In this document: piece by piece, positions 1-8,914 of the stretch
How positions within the stretch are numbered: position 1 is the stretch's first letter
Layout of the letters: every line of letters starts with the position of its first letter
Source of the DNA: Sinorhizobium fredii
Lineage (GTDB): Bacteria > Pseudomonadota > Alphaproteobacteria > Rhizobiales > Rhizobiaceae
Direction: 5' to 3'
Assembly: GCF_002944405.1 (NCBI RefSeq)
Contig: NZ_CP024307.1
Span: forward strand, 1,322,501 to 1,386,500
Length of the DNA stretch: 64,000 bases
Notes under the pieces: model-generated
The model's database searches: none
What the model saw: only the letters and a program-made list of their open reading frames with translations
What the model was told of the DNA's origin: nothing
Translations under genes and position numbers: made by a program

Positions 1-419
1 GTGTCCTCGACCATCATCGCGTAGTCGAGCACCGACATGTCCGACATGCCGCCCCTCTGGTGCCGGCAATCGAGATAGCGGCGGAAGAGGTTGTATTGCT
101 CGCTCGATGGCTCGGCAGGGTACTCGGTCGAGACCACGTCGTGATTGGCGGCGAGCACCCGGCGCATGGAGCGGGTGGGCATGAACTCGTTGGCTAGGAT
201 GCGCACCGAGATGCAGGCGCGACAGGTTTCGCAGGCCGGGCGGTAGGCGATGTTCTGCGAGCGGCGGAAACCGCCCTGGGTCAGAAGATCATTCAGCTCG
301 GGTGCGCGCTCGCCCACCATGTGCGTGAAGACTTTCCGTTCCATCTCGCTGGGCAGATAGGGACAGGCTGCCGGCGCGGTCAGATAGAATTGCGGAGACT
401 GTGTGGTCTGCGTGTTCAT
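1..419 (-). CDS. bpt: Aspartate/glutamate leucyltransferase, N-terminal part (gene runs off the window)
   Basis: The first 139 codons are present, starting at the ATG at 419. The protein attaches leucine from Leu-tRNA to N-terminal Asp or Glu of proteins, marking them for the ClpS/ClpAP N-degron pathway in the cytoplasm. The N-terminus opens with [16 protein letters not shown] and carries the cysteine cluster [15 protein letters not shown], followed by the [18 protein letters not shown] segment typical of bacterial Bpt/eukaryotic Ate1-type transferases. The C-terminal acyltransferase half lies outside the window, so catalytic completeness cannot be judged. It is transcribed leftwards, as are the two genes upstream of it. 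Confidence 0.9.
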   Translation of the reverse strand, partial: MNTQTTQSPQFYLTAPAACPYLPSEMERKVFTHMVGERAPELNDLLTQGGFRRSQNIAYRPACETCRACISVRILANEFMPTRSMRRVLAANHDVVSTEYPAEPSSEQYNLFRRYLDCRHQRGGMSDMSVLDYAMMVED

Positions 420-595
420 CGAGCGCGGGGATCACTCTTCGCGAGGTTACTCTGCAATAGGATGGCCGAAGAATGAAAAACGTCAACACACGCGTTCGGC
501 GAGGAACGAGCAAGTGCCAACAATTTCTGGGGACGTCGATTCGGCTCTGCCTGAATTCAATTCGACGTTGAAACGGTGTTCTCGTCCCGCCACCG

Positions 596-1060
596 TCAAT
601 ACATGTCTCGGCGGACGCCGACGGTGCCGATCAGAAGGTCGTGCAGCAATCGGCCGCGATCCGTGAACAATCCGATCAGCAGGACGAGCGGCGTCAACAG
701 CGCATTGGCGATCCAAAAGATCGCGAGATGTACGATTGCGGTCAGGAAATCCATCGGCCGGCCGTCCGTCCGGGCGATCGCAACGCCCATGATCCGCATG
801 CCGAGCGATGCCTGCTCGCGGCCGCCGACCGTCAGCCCGAAATACAGCATCGCCACCAGCGCGAAGAGCACCGGATAGAGGAAGAATCCGAGGCCGAGCG
901 TCAGGATGCCCAAAAAGAAGACGACGACCGCAGCCGGGATCCACAGGAGCGCGACAATCAGATAGTCGACAATGAAGGCGAACACCCGGCGCGACAGGAC
1001 ACCCTGGTAAGCGCGCCAGTCCTGGCTCGGAAGTCGGAGTTCCTGGTTATGCATGCTCAT
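596..1060 (-). CDS. RDD family integral membrane protein
   Basis: 154 aa. The N-terminal segment after the start reads YQGVLSRRVFAFIVDYLIV, giving the Arg-Asp signature of RDD proteins. Two hydrophobic spans follow at about residues 30-75, and a third at about 110-135. The conserved stretch LGMRIMGVAIARTDG lies between the second and third spans. RDD proteins are small inner-membrane proteins of unclear function; some are linked to ion or Na+/H+ transport. It lies between bpt and hemB, all leftward, so co-transcription is possible. Function is not inferable beyond the family. Confidence 0.8.
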   Translation of the reverse strand: MSMHNQELRLPSQDWRAYQGVLSRRVFAFIVDYLIVALLWIPAAVVVFFLGILTLGLGFFLYPVLFALVAMLYFGLTVGGREQASLGMRIMGVAIARTDGRPMDFLTAIVHLAIFWIANALLTPLVLLIGLFTDRGRLLHDLLIGTVGVRRDMY

Positions 1061-1137
1061 GTCAGCCTCGCATCGTTTCGCTCACATATGGGGACCGTAT
1101 TCGACAAAACAATGCGTCTGTCGTGCGAACCGGCCGC

Positions 1138-2151
1138 TCATCGCTTTGCCAGCATCCTTGCCACTTCGACGGCGAAATAGCTGAGAATGCCGTCGCAGCC
1201 GGCGCGCTTGAAGGCAAGCAGCGTCTCGAGCATGATGCGCTCGCCGTCGATCCATCCATTCGCCGCCGCCGCCTTGATCTGCGCGTATTCGCCCGAGACC
1301 TGGTAGGCGAAGACCGGCAAGCCGAAGGCTTCCTTCATCCGCCAGCAGATGTCGAGATAGGGCAGACCGGGCTTCACCATCAGCATGTCGGCGCCTTCCT
1401 CGACGTCGAGCGCGGCGTCGCGGATCGCTTCGGTGCCGTTGGCCGGATCGATGTAATAGGTCTTCTTGTCGCCCTTCAGCAGCCCGCCGGTGCCGATCGC
1501 CTCGCGATAGGGGCCATAGAAGGCGGAGGCGAATTTCGTCGCATAGGACATGATGCCGACATTCTGGTGGCCTGCCGCATCGAGCGCCTCGCGGATGGCG
1601 CCGACCCGTCCGTCCATCATTTCGGAAGGTGCGATGATGTCGGAGCCGGCATCCGCCTGCATTACTGCCGCGCGCGCCACCGCTTCCACCGTCTCGTCAT
1701 TGACGATCTCGCCGCCGCGCAGGATGCCGTCGTGACCGTGGCTGGTGAAAGGATCAAGCGCCACATCGGTGATGACGCCGATATTCGGAACGGCGCTCCT
1801 GATCGCCCGCGTCGCCTGGTTGATCAGGTTGTCGGGGGCAAGGCTGTTCGAACCGGTTTCGTTGCGGAGCTCCATCTCGATGTTCGGGAAGGTGGCGACG
1901 GCGGGAATTCCGAGATCGGCCGCCTCCTTCACCGCCTCGACGGCCTTGTCGACGCTCATGCGGTTGACGCCGGGCATCGCGTCGATCGGCTGAACGATGC
2001 CGCTGCCCGGCACGATGAAGATCGGCCAGATCAGGTCGTCCACGGTCAAGCGGTTCTCCTGCACTAGGCGGCGCGTCCAGTCCGCCTTGCGGTTGCGGCG
2101 CATGCGACGGTGTCCAGTGATCCTGTCCACAAGATTTGTCCTGTCGTTCAT
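1138..2151 (-). CDS. hemB: Delta-aminolevulinic acid dehydratase (porphobilinogen synthase)
   Basis: 337 aa, the normal family length. It condenses two 5-aminolevulinate molecules to porphobilinogen in heme and cobalamin synthesis. The two active-site lysines lie at about K206 (SYATKFASAFYGP) and K260 (MLMVKPGLPYLD). The metal segment VALDPFTSHGHDG (about 130-142) is aspartate-containing rather than cysteine-rich, so this is the Mg-dependent type known from rhizobia and other alphaproteobacteria, not the zinc type. The start at 2151 gives the expected N-terminus. It is divergent from the small membrane protein at 2334. Confidence 0.96.
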   Translation of the reverse strand: MNDRTNLVDRITGHRRMRRNRKADWTRRLVQENRLTVDDLIWPIFIVPGSGIVQPIDAMPGVNRMSVDKAVEAVKEAADLGIPAVATFPNIEMELRNETGSNSLAPDNLINQATRAIRSAVPNIGVITDVALDPFTSHGHDGILRGGEIVNDETVEAVARAAVMQADAGSDIIAPSEMMDGRVGAIREALDAAGHQNVGIMSYATKFASAFYGPYREAIGTGGLLKGDKKTYYIDPANGTEAIRDAALDVEEGADMLMVKPGLPYLDICWRMKEAFGLPVFAYQVSGEYAQIKAAAANGWIDGERIMLETLLAFKRAGCDGILSYFAVEVARMLAKR

Positions 2152-2333
2152 CGCGCCCGCTTCCTTCTTCTTTCACTGCGTTGGTCGAAGGCGGTTTATC
2201 ATGCGCCCCGGTCGATTGAAAACGGCGTTGCGGGAGGACGGCTGCGGCATTTCCTCCCGCGAGTGAGCCGCTCGGGGCGGACTCTCCTGCTTTGCGCTGG
2301 TGGATTGCCGGCACTCGGCCTATCTTGCCGGCC

Positions 2334-2771
2334 ATGCTTCACGATTCTGCTCATGTGCCGAAGCCATCGCTCACCGAAGTGCTGTTCGGCTGGTTCCTGC
2401 GACTGGTCTCGGCCTCCTGCTTCTGGTTTGCGCTGAACTACTGGGCGATGCTGATCGGCTTTTCCCACGGCGGCGCCGGGCGTTTCGATTTGCTGGCGCC
2501 AGAGTGGCGCGCCGCCGCGACCGCGCTTGCCGTCCTTTATCCGGTCGCTGCCATCGGGCTTTGGTTGCTCGTCTCCTGGGGACCGGTTATCTGGGTGCTC
2601 GCGGCGACCATCGAGGTAGCCATGCTCGAATTCTATCCAGGCATGCTCGGGGCCCGTCCGCTGCTCCTCTTGCTCCACGGGGCGGTCGCGGCGACCTTCA
2701 TTCTTTTCCGTGCGGCGCTCTTCTGGCAGCGCCTGCGCCAGGCGCGGCAGGTAAGGGTTGATTCACCCTGA
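2334..2771 (+). CDS. Small integral membrane protein (DUF6163-like)
   Basis: 145 aa from the ATG at 2334, where the conserved-looking sequence begins (MLHDSAHVPKPSLTEV). An upstream in-frame start at 2292 exists but adds an unlikely extension. Four hydrophobic stretches are visible (about residues 20-45, 60-80, 85-105 and 110-130). I recall such proteins from rhizobia as DUF6163; there is no known function. It is divergent from hemB and upstream of ldtR, separated from it by 130 bp, so probably a separate transcript. Confidence 0.65.
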   Translation: MLHDSAHVPKPSLTEVLFGWFLRLVSASCFWFALNYWAMLIGFSHGGAGRFDLLAPEWRAAATALAVLYPVAAIGLWLLVSWGPVIWVLAATIEVAMLEFYPGMLGARPLLLLLHGAVAATFILFRAALFWQRLRQARQVRVDSP

Positions 2772-2901
2772 GACAGGCTCCGCGGATGGTAAGTACATGT
2801 TAAGGCTGCGGTTTAAGTAGAATTTTATACGTATTCGATAGGGTCTCACTCAAGGCGGGAAGACAAAGAAACACCGCCAAACGAAACAGTGAGGCACGAA
2901 A

Positions 2902-3414
2902 ATGAACACCAAGATGAAGCCGCAGGTAGCTGCACCACGGGACCCGCAGAAAGAGACGATCCGTGGTCTCTACATGGAATCCCTTCACCTCGTCGAGCGT
3001 CTGCATCGCCGTCTGCTCGACGTCATCAAGGACGAGTTCGACCGGCAGGGCCGCAGCGACGTCAACGCCGTCCAGGCGCTGCTGCTGTTCAACATCGGCA
3101 ACTCCGAACTGACCGCCGGCGAGCTTCGTTCGCGTGGTTACTATCTCGGTTCCAACGTATCCTACAACGTCAAGAAGCTCGTCGATCTTGGCCTCATCAA
3201 CCATCAGCGCTCCCGCATCGACCGCCGCTCGGTGCGCATCAGCCTGACGGAAGACGGCCAGGAGATTGCCGAAACCGTTGCCAAGCTCTACGAGCGCCAT
3301 ATCGGTTCTATCCACAAGGTCGGCGGCATCGGTTCTGATGAGTTCACTCAGATGAACAAGCTCCTGCAGCGCCTCGATCGCTTCTGGAACGACAGCATCA
3401 TGTATCGCCTGTAA
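2902..3414 (+). CDS. ldtR: MarR-family transcriptional regulator LdtR
   Basis: 170 aa winged-helix protein. The central region has the MarR layout: a long dimerisation helix (LYMESLHLVERLHRRLLD), the recognition helix GYYLGSNVSYNVKKLVDLGL, and the wing containing RSRIDRRSVRISLTEDG. Its gene sits directly upstream of an L,D-transpeptidase, matching the ldtR-ldtP pair described in Liberibacter asiaticus and Sinorhizobium, where LdtR controls the transpeptidase and osmotic-stress tolerance. The target promoter is presumably in the 352-bp gap before the next gene. Naming rests on family resemblance plus this neighbourhood. Confidence 0.85.
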   Translation: MNTKMKPQVAAPRDPQKETIRGLYMESLHLVERLHRRLLDVIKDEFDRQGRSDVNAVQALLLFNIGNSELTAGELRSRGYYLGSNVSYNVKKLVDLGLINHQRSRIDRRSVRISLTEDGQEIAETVAKLYERHIGSIHKVGGIGSDEFTQMNKLLQRLDRFWNDSIMYRL

Positions 3415-3766
3415 CTGCAGGCATAACAACCTCCAGTTTCAAGGGTCGGGCGCAATCCCTGCGTGTCCGATCCTTGCCGACTTTTCCCGGCCGAATTGTC
3501 GTAGCAAAGCCTGCCCGCAGGTCGCCCGGCAGTGCCGAGACACGAATTGGCCATATTGCTATGACAGCGACGCTTAAGATGCGGCAGGTGCGCAATGGCG
3601 TTTATCGCGGCGATTCGTTTTCGTCCGACCTGCTGGAATGGCTCTCGCTCGCACGATCGTGAAGGCAACTTGAGGGCCGGGGTGGCACGCGGGTTTACGT
3701 TTGTTAACCACGTTTGTGCTAGGGCTCGGGCAGCGCGCGCTTCAGCGCCTTGAGATGGTAGGGACT
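3415..3766. other. Intergenic region between ldtR and ldtP
   Basis: 352 bp without a convincing gene. A 62-codon open frame at 3474-3662 begins with TTG, lacks a ribosome site and resembles nothing I know, so it is left uncalled. The region probably holds the ldtP promoter and an LdtR site, but I could not identify a clear operator by eye. A short ribosome-binding stretch (GGTAGGGA) lies just before the ldtP start. Confidence 0.5.
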
Positions 3767-5095
3767 ATGTCGAAAAAGAACGGAATTGATGCTCTCTCGC
3801 GCCGCGCGTTTCTGCGTTCGGCCGCTACGATCGGTGCCGCCGCATGGGCAGGCTCCGCGAGTGCCCAGGACGCCCTGGGCGAGCTCATCAATTCGCCGCG
3901 CCGCGGCTCCTGGGACGACCAGTTTGACGCCAAGGCCTCTCGCACCGCGACGGCAGTCCTCTCCAACACGCCGGTTTTCGGCCCCCAGACCATCGGCCAT
4001 GTGCAGCAGGCCATCTTCGACTATCAGCAGATCGTTGCCGCCGGCGGTTGGCCCCAGGTTCCGCAGACCGGGGTAAAGCTGGAGCTCGGCGTCACCGATC
4101 CCTCCGTGCAGCAGTTGCGTCAGCGCCTGATGATCTCCGGCGACCTGCCGCAGTCCGCCGGGATTTCCTCCTCCTTCGACTCCTATGTCGACGGCGCGGT
4201 CAAGCGCTTCCAGGCACGCCACGGCCTGCCGGCGGATGGCGTGATCGGCGAATATACGTTCAAGGCCCTGAACGTCGACGCCGCGACGCGGCTGGCCCAG
4301 CTCGAGACCAACCTCGTGCGACTTCAGTCGATGTCGGGCGATCTCGGTCGGCGCTATGTCATGGTCAACATTCCCGCCGCCTATATCGAGGCGGTCGAGA
4401 ACGGTCGCGTCGTGCTGCGTCATGCTGCGGTCGTGGGCAAGATCGACCGCCAATCGCCGATCCTCAATTCGAAGATCTACGAGGTTATCCTCAATCCCTA
4501 TTGGACCGCGCCGCGATCGATCGTCCAGAAGGACATCATGCCATTGATGCGCAAGGACCCGACCTATCTCGAGCGCAACGCCATCCGCCTCTTCGACGGC
4601 AGCGGCAACGAGGTGTCTCCTGAAACCGTCGACTGGAATGCGGAGAAGGCGCCGAACCTGATGTTCCGTCAGGACCCGGGCAAGATCAACGCCATGTCCT
4701 CGACCAAGATCAATTTCCACAACGAGCATTCGGTCTACATGCACGACACGCCGCAGCAGGGCCTGTTCAACAAGCTGATGCGCTTCGAATCGTCGGGCTG
4801 CGTGCGCGTGCAGAATGTCCGCGACCTCTCCACCTGGCTGCTCAAGGAAACGCCCGGCTGGTCGCGCCAGCAGATCGAGGCGACCATCAAGTCGGGCGTC
4901 AACACGCCGATCAAGCTTGCCGAAGAGGTGCCGGTCTATTTCACTTACATCACCGCCTGGTCGGCAAAGGACCGTGTCGTCCAGTTCCGCGACGATATCT
5001 ACCAGCGCGACGGCGCGGCGGAGCTCGCCCTCCAGACGACGACCGGAGTCGAGCAATCGCCGGGCCCGATCGACGCCGACGCCCTGCCGCAATAA
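3767..5095 (+). CDS. ldtP: Periplasmic L,D-transpeptidase (YkuD family), Tat-exported
   Basis: 442 aa from the ATG at 3767, chosen because GTAGGGA sits just upstream and the product then begins with a Tat leader ([17 protein letters not shown], about residues 10-26, cleavage after ASA). Other in-frame starts lie at 3701 and 3755. A peptidoglycan-binding domain follows (about 125-180; [20 protein letters not shown]), then a YkuD catalytic domain with the HxD segment (YMHDTPQQ) and the SSGCVRVQN motif carrying the catalytic cysteine. It forms 3-3 cross-links or attaches proteins to peptidoglycan. It is the presumed target of LdtR and ends at a strong terminator. Confidence 0.9.
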   Translation: MSKKNGIDALSRRAFLRSAATIGAAAWAGSASAQDALGELINSPRRGSWDDQFDAKASRTATAVLSNTPVFGPQTIGHVQQAIFDYQQIVAAGGWPQVPQTGVKLELGVTDPSVQQLRQRLMISGDLPQSAGISSSFDSYVDGAVKRFQARHGLPADGVIGEYTFKALNVDAATRLAQLETNLVRLQSMSGDLGRRYVMVNIPAAYIEAVENGRVVLRHAAVVGKIDRQSPILNSKIYEVILNPYWTAPRSIVQKDIMPLMRKDPTYLERNAIRLFDGSGNEVSPETVDWNAEKAPNLMFRQDPGKINAMSSTKINFHNEHSVYMHDTPQQGLFNKLMRFESSGCVRVQNVRDLSTWLLKETPGWSRQQIEATIKSGVNTPIKLAEEVPVYFTYITAWSAKDRVVQFRDDIYQRDGAAELALQTTTGVEQSPGPIDADALPQ

Positions 5096-5120
5096 GCAAA
5101 GTCCCGCGTTCAATTGCAAA

Positions 5121-5151
5121 GGCCGCGCATCTCCAGGATGCGCGGCCTTTT
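5121..5151 (+). terminator. Rho-independent terminator of ldtP
   Basis: A perfect 11-bp GC-rich stem (5121-5131 with 5137-5147) and a 5-nt loop, followed by TTTT, 25 bp after the ldtP stop. Confidence 0.9.
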
Positions 5152-5279
5152 GCATGATTGGCGCCAGCGGTGTTTGGGCGCGGCGGATCGTGGAAATGAC
5201 GCAAACCGCACAGCGGATATTGCTCTCGGCGTGCGAGGAAGCTAAAGGAACAGCCACCCTTGAGAGGAGCCGCGAGCCC

Positions 5280-6575
5280 ATGCTTCCACAGACCAATGAC
5301 GCCTTCTTCACCCGCTCTCTCGCCGATAGCGATCCGGAAATCTTCGGTGCGATCGAGAAGGAGCTGGGCCGCCAGCGCCATGAGATTGAGCTGATTGCCT
5401 CCGAGAACATCGTGTCGCGCGCCGTGCTCGAGGCGCAGGGCTCGATCATGACCAACAAATATGCCGAGGGCTATCCGGGCAAGCGCTATTACGGCGGCTG
5501 CCAATATGTCGACATCGCCGAGGAACTGGCGATCGATCGTGCCAAGAAGCTGTTCGGCGTCAATTTCGCCAACGTACAGCCCAATTCCGGTTCACAGATG
5601 AACCAGGCGGTGTTCCTGGCGCTCCTGCAGCCGGGCGATACGTTCATGGGTCTCGACCTCAACTCCGGCGGTCACCTGACCCATGGTTCGCCCGTCAACA
5701 TGTCGGGCAAGTGGTTCAATGTCGTTTCCTACGGCGTGCGCGAAGACGATCACCTGCTCGACATGGACGACCTCGCCGAGAAGGCCCGCCAGCACAAGCC
5801 GAAGCTGATCATCGCCGGCGGCACCGCCTATTCGCGCATCTGGGACTGGAAGCGCTTCCGCGAGATCGCCGATGAAATCGGCGCCTGGCTGATGGTCGAC
5901 ATGGCCCATATTGCCGGCCTCGTCGCCGGCGGCCAGCATCCTTCGCCGTTCCCGCACTGCCACGTCGCGACGACCACGACGCACAAGTCGCTGCGCGGCC
6001 CGCGCGGCGGCATGATCCTCACCAATGACGAGGACATCGCCAAGAAGATCAACTCGGCCGTCTTCCCGGGCCTGCAGGGCGGTCCGCTGATGCATGTGAT
6101 TGCCGCCAAGGCCGTTGCGTTCGGCGAGGCGCTGCAGCCTTCCTTCAAGGACTATGCGGCTCAGATCGTCAAGAATGCGCGTACGCTCGCCGAAACGCTG
6201 AAGGCCAATGGCCTCGACATCGTTTCCGGCGGCACCGATAACCACCTGATGCTCGTCGACCTGCGCAAGAAGAATGCCACGGGCAAGCGTGCCGAGGCGG
6301 CGCTCGGTCGCGGCTACATCACCTGCAACAAGAACGGCATCCCCTTCGACCCGGAAAAGCCCTTCGTCACCTCGGGCGTTCGCCTCGGCGCGCCGGCCGG
6401 CACGACGCGCGGCTTCAAGGAGGCGGAATTCAAGGAAATCGGCGAATTGATCGTCGAAGTGCTTGACGGCCTCAAGGCCGCAAACTCCGACGAGGGCAAT
6501 GCCGCCGTCGAAGCCGCCGTCCGCGAAAAGGTGGTGAAGCTTACCGACCGCTTCCCGATGTACGGCTACATGTGA
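5280..6575 (+). CDS. glyA: Serine hydroxymethyltransferase
   Basis: 431 aa. It interconverts serine and glycine with tetrahydrofolate and is the main source of one-carbon units. The PLP-binding lysine is K236 in [14 protein letters not shown]. The substrate and fold signatures [25 protein letters not shown] and [10 protein letters not shown] are present, and the length is normal. The start follows a strong ribosome site (GAGAGGAG). The reading frame stays open upstream for another 155 codons, but that part overlaps the ldtP end in another frame and crosses the terminator. It is followed 12 bp later by nrdR, the usual rhizobial order. Confidence 0.97.
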   Translation: MLPQTNDAFFTRSLADSDPEIFGAIEKELGRQRHEIELIASENIVSRAVLEAQGSIMTNKYAEGYPGKRYYGGCQYVDIAEELAIDRAKKLFGVNFANVQPNSGSQMNQAVFLALLQPGDTFMGLDLNSGGHLTHGSPVNMSGKWFNVVSYGVREDDHLLDMDDLAEKARQHKPKLIIAGGTAYSRIWDWKRFREIADEIGAWLMVDMAHIAGLVAGGQHPSPFPHCHVATTTTHKSLRGPRGGMILTNDEDIAKKINSAVFPGLQGGPLMHVIAAKAVAFGEALQPSFKDYAAQIVKNARTLAETLKANGLDIVSGGTDNHLMLVDLRKKNATGKRAEAALGRGYITCNKNGIPFDPEKPFVTSGVRLGAPAGTTRGFKEAEFKEIGELIVEVLDGLKAANSDEGNAAVEAAVREKVVKLTDRFPMYGYM

Positions 6576-6587
6576 TCGGAAGGTTGC

Positions 6588-7061
6588 ATGCGCTGCCCCT
6601 ATTGCGGTTCTGAAGACAGCCAGGTGAAGGATTCCCGTCCGGCCGAGGACGGGAACGCCATTCGCCGCCGCCGCATCTGCCCGGACTGCGGCGGCCGGTT
6701 CACGACCTTCGAGCGGGTGCAGCTGCGTGAGCTGATGATCATCAAGAAGACCGGTCGGAAGGTGCCTTTCGACCGGGACAAGCTGTTGCGATCCTTCGAG
6801 ATCGCGCTGCGCAAGCGCCCGGTCGATCGCGATCGTATCGAGCGGGCGGTATCCGGCATCGTCCGCCGTCTCGAAAGCTCCGGCGAGACCGAGATTCCCT
6901 CGGAAGAAATCGGTCTCCAGGTGCTCGAGGCCCTGAAGAGCCTCGACGACGTCGCCTTCGTGCGATACGCATCCGTCTATCGGGATTTCTCCCACGCCGA
7001 GGATTTCGAAAAGGTCATTGCCGAGATCAGCGCCAAGATCGCGCGCGATCCGAGCGAGTAG
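6588..7061 (+). CDS. nrdR: Transcriptional repressor NrdR (ribonucleotide reductase regulator)
   Basis: 157 aa, the full family length. The N-terminal zinc ribbon has two pairs of cysteines ([13 protein letters not shown] at 3-6 and [15 protein letters not shown] at about 31-34). The ATP-cone domain follows from about residue 49 ([18 protein letters not shown]). NrdR senses ATP/dATP and represses nrd operons through NrdR boxes. It sits between glyA and ribD with short spacing (12 and 17 bp) and is very likely part of one glyA-nrdR-ribD-ribE operon. Confidence 0.96.
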   Translation: MRCPYCGSEDSQVKDSRPAEDGNAIRRRRICPDCGGRFTTFERVQLRELMIIKKTGRKVPFDRDKLLRSFEIALRKRPVDRDRIERAVSGIVRRLESSGETEIPSEEIGLQVLEALKSLDDVAFVRYASVYRDFSHAEDFEKVIAEISAKIARDPSE

Positions 7062-7078
7062 CTCTGGCGGAGAAGCGC

Positions 7079-8284
7079 ATGGGCGGGCCGACGCGTGAGG
7101 ACGAGAGATTCATGGCGGCGGCGCTGCGCCTCGCCCGTCGCAATCTTGGTCTGACCTCCACAAATCCTTCCGTCGCTTGCCTTGTCGTCAAGGACGGAAC
7201 GATCGTCGGGCGGGCCGTGACGGCGGCGGGCGGACGCCCGCATGCCGAGACGCAAGCACTCGCCGATGCCGGCGAGCAGGCGAGGGGGGCGACCGCCTAT
7301 GTCACCCTCGAGCCCTGTTCGCATCACGGCAGGACGCCGCCCTGCGCCGATGCGCTGATTGCCTCGGGCGTTGCTCGCGTTGTCGTCTGCCTTGTCGATC
7401 CCGACGAGCGGGTCGCCGGCCGCGGGGGGGTGATGCTGCGCGACGCCGGCATCGATGTCGACATCGGCGTTCTCCATGAGCAAGGCGAGCGCGTCCTCGA
7501 GGCCTACCTCATGCGCCAGCGCATGAAACGCCCATATGTGACTCTGAAGCTTGCAGTTTCTGCCGACGGCATGATCGGCCGAAAGGGCGAAGGGCAGGTC
7601 AGGATCACCGGTTCGGTCTCGCGCGCCCAGGTCCAGGTATTACGAGCCGAGACCGATGCGATCCTCGTCGGGGTCGGCACGGCAAATGCCGACGATCCGG
7701 AACTCACGGTTCGGTTGCCCGGGCTTGAAGAGCGCTCGCCAGTGCGGATCGTCCTTGATCGCCGTCTCGATCTGCCGTTGAACTCCAAGCTCGTGCGCTC
7801 GGCGCGGCAAGTTCCACTGATCATCGTCGCAGGTGACGCCGGCCTTCCTTCTCCCCGCGAGCGCGGAGAAGGTGCCCCAAGGGCGGATGAGGGGCAGGTC
7901 GAACTTGCTCCATTGCCCCTGACCCCGGCCCCGTTCGCGGGGAGAGGGGGTGATACGGCTATCCGCCGCGCGGCTCTCGAAGCCGCGGGCGTGGAGGTGC
8001 TGAACGCCGATACCGTCTCCGATCTGTTGACCGCCCTTGCCTCGCGCGGCATTTCCTCGCTTCTGGTGGAAGGCGGGGCGCGGGCGGCGCGGCAATTTCT
8101 CGATGCGGATCTCGTCGATCGCATCCTGCTCTATTCGGGTCCGTCGGCCATTGGCGAAGGCGGCATTCGATCCCCATTTGATCGGACGACCGTACCCGCG
8201 GGGTTCTCGCTCAAGCGCAGCGCCCGTTACGGCGATGATATTTTCGACGATTACGAAAGAGATACCGCATGTTCACAGGCATAA
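7079..8284 (+). CDS. ribD: Bifunctional riboflavin deaminase/reductase RibD, with a 36-residue repeat-encoded insert
   Basis: 401 aa, about 30-40 residues longer than usual. The N-terminal deaminase domain has the zinc site H55-A-E57 and cysteines 80 and 89 (EPCSHHGRTPPC). The C-terminal reductase starts near residue 145 (RPYVTLKLAVSADG) and retains the VEGGARAARQF segment. It performs steps two and three of riboflavin synthesis. Residues 256-291 are a Pro/Arg/Gly-rich insert encoded exactly by the 108-bp palindromic repeat at 7844-7951. Both sides continue in frame, so the gene is probably still functional. It overlaps ribE by 16 bp. Confidence 0.95.
   Translation: MGGPTREDERFMAAALRLARRNLGLTSTNPSVACLVVKDGTIVGRAVTAAGGRPHAETQALADAGEQARGATAYVTLEPCSHHGRTPPCADALIASGVARVVVCLVDPDERVAGRGGVMLRDAGIDVDIGVLHEQGERVLEAYLMRQRMKRPYVTLKLAVSADGMIGRKGEGQVRITGSVSRAQVQVLRAETDAILVGVGTANADDPELTVRLPGLEERSPVRIVLDRRLDLPLNSKLVRSARQVPLIIVAGDAGLPSPRERGEGAPRADEGQVELAPLPLTPAPFAGRGGDTAIRRAALEAAGVEVLNADTVSDLLTALASRGISSLLVEGGARAARQFLDADLVDRILLYSGPSAIGEGGIRSPFDRTTVPAGFSLKRSARYGDDIFDDYERDTACSQA
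7844..7951. repeat. 108-bp palindromic mosaic repeat (RIME1-like) inside ribD
   Basis: The insert holds two palindromes: CCTTCTCC (7847-7854) pairs with GGAGAAGG (7865-7872), and near 7918-7951 a second one is built on GGCCCCGTTCGCGGGG. Between them lies the segment GGTGCCCCAAGGGCGGATGA. The style and length match what I recall of RIME1, a roughly 108-bp element with two large palindromes described between genes in rhizobia. Here it falls between codons, is a multiple of three and contains no stop in the ribD frame, so it adds 36 residues. Confidence 0.8.
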
Positions 8285-8889
8285 TCACCGATATCGGTAC
8301 GGTGGCGAAGATCACGGCGCTCAAAGAGGGCCTCAAGCTTCGCGTCGCCACCAATTATGATCCGAAGACGATCGACATGGGCGCCTCGATCGCCCATGCC
8401 GGCGTGTGCCTGACGGTGACGGCACTGCCGGAGACCGGCAGCAACGAGCGCTGGTTCGAGGTCGAGGCCTGGGAGGAGGCCCTGAGACTGACGACCGTTT
8501 CGGGCTGGCGGGAGGGGACGCGTATCAATCTCGAGCGCTCGCTGAAGATTGGCGACGAGCTCGGCGGGCATATCGTCTCCGGCCATGTGGACGGCCAGGC
8601 GGAAATCCTCGCCGTCGAGGCGGAGGGCGATGCGGTGCGCTTCCGGCTCCGGGCACCGGAACATCTCGCCCGCTTCGTCGCGCCAAAAGGGTCGGTGGCG
8701 CTCGACGGGACGTCGCTGACGGTCAATCGGGTCGATGGCGCCGAGTTCGACGTGCTGTTGATCCGCCATTCGCTCGAGGTCACCACCTGGGGTGAACGCC
8801 AGGCCGGCGATTTCGTCAATTTCGAGGTCGATACGATAGCGCGTTATGCGGCCCGGCTTGCCGAGTTTCCCGCTCCGAAGGGGGAATGA
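8269..8889 (+). CDS. ribE: Riboflavin synthase, alpha chain
   Basis: 206 aa. It disproportionates two 6,7-dimethyl-8-ribityllumazine molecules to riboflavin. The N-terminal MFTGIITDIGTV and the second barrel beginning near NLERSLKIGDELGGHIVSGH show the duplicated lumazine-binding fold. The SLTVN substrate segment is present in the second half. The gene is called ribC in some rhizobial annotations. It overlaps the ribD end by 16 bp, showing translational coupling. Its usual downstream partner ribH is 7.2 kb away, beyond a leftward gene block. Confidence 0.95.
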   Translation: MFTGIITDIGTVAKITALKEGLKLRVATNYDPKTIDMGASIAHAGVCLTVTALPETGSNERWFEVEAWEEALRLTTVSGWREGTRINLERSLKIGDELGGHIVSGHVDGQAEILAVEAEGDAVRFRLRAPEHLARFVAPKGSVALDGTSLTVNRVDGAEFDVLLIRHSLEVTTWGERQAGDFVNFEVDTIARYAARLAEFPAPKGE

Positions 8890-8914
8890 TGGTCGACTGG
8901 CGGAGCCATCTGAT

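Noticed and set aside
3474..3662. A 62-codon frame between ldtR and ldtP
   Set aside because: It begins with TTG, has no ribosome site and resembles no known protein.
3719..5458. A 579-codon minus-strand open frame across ldtP and the start of glyA
   Set aside because: It runs through the ldtP terminator and two clear genes, and encodes no known domain.
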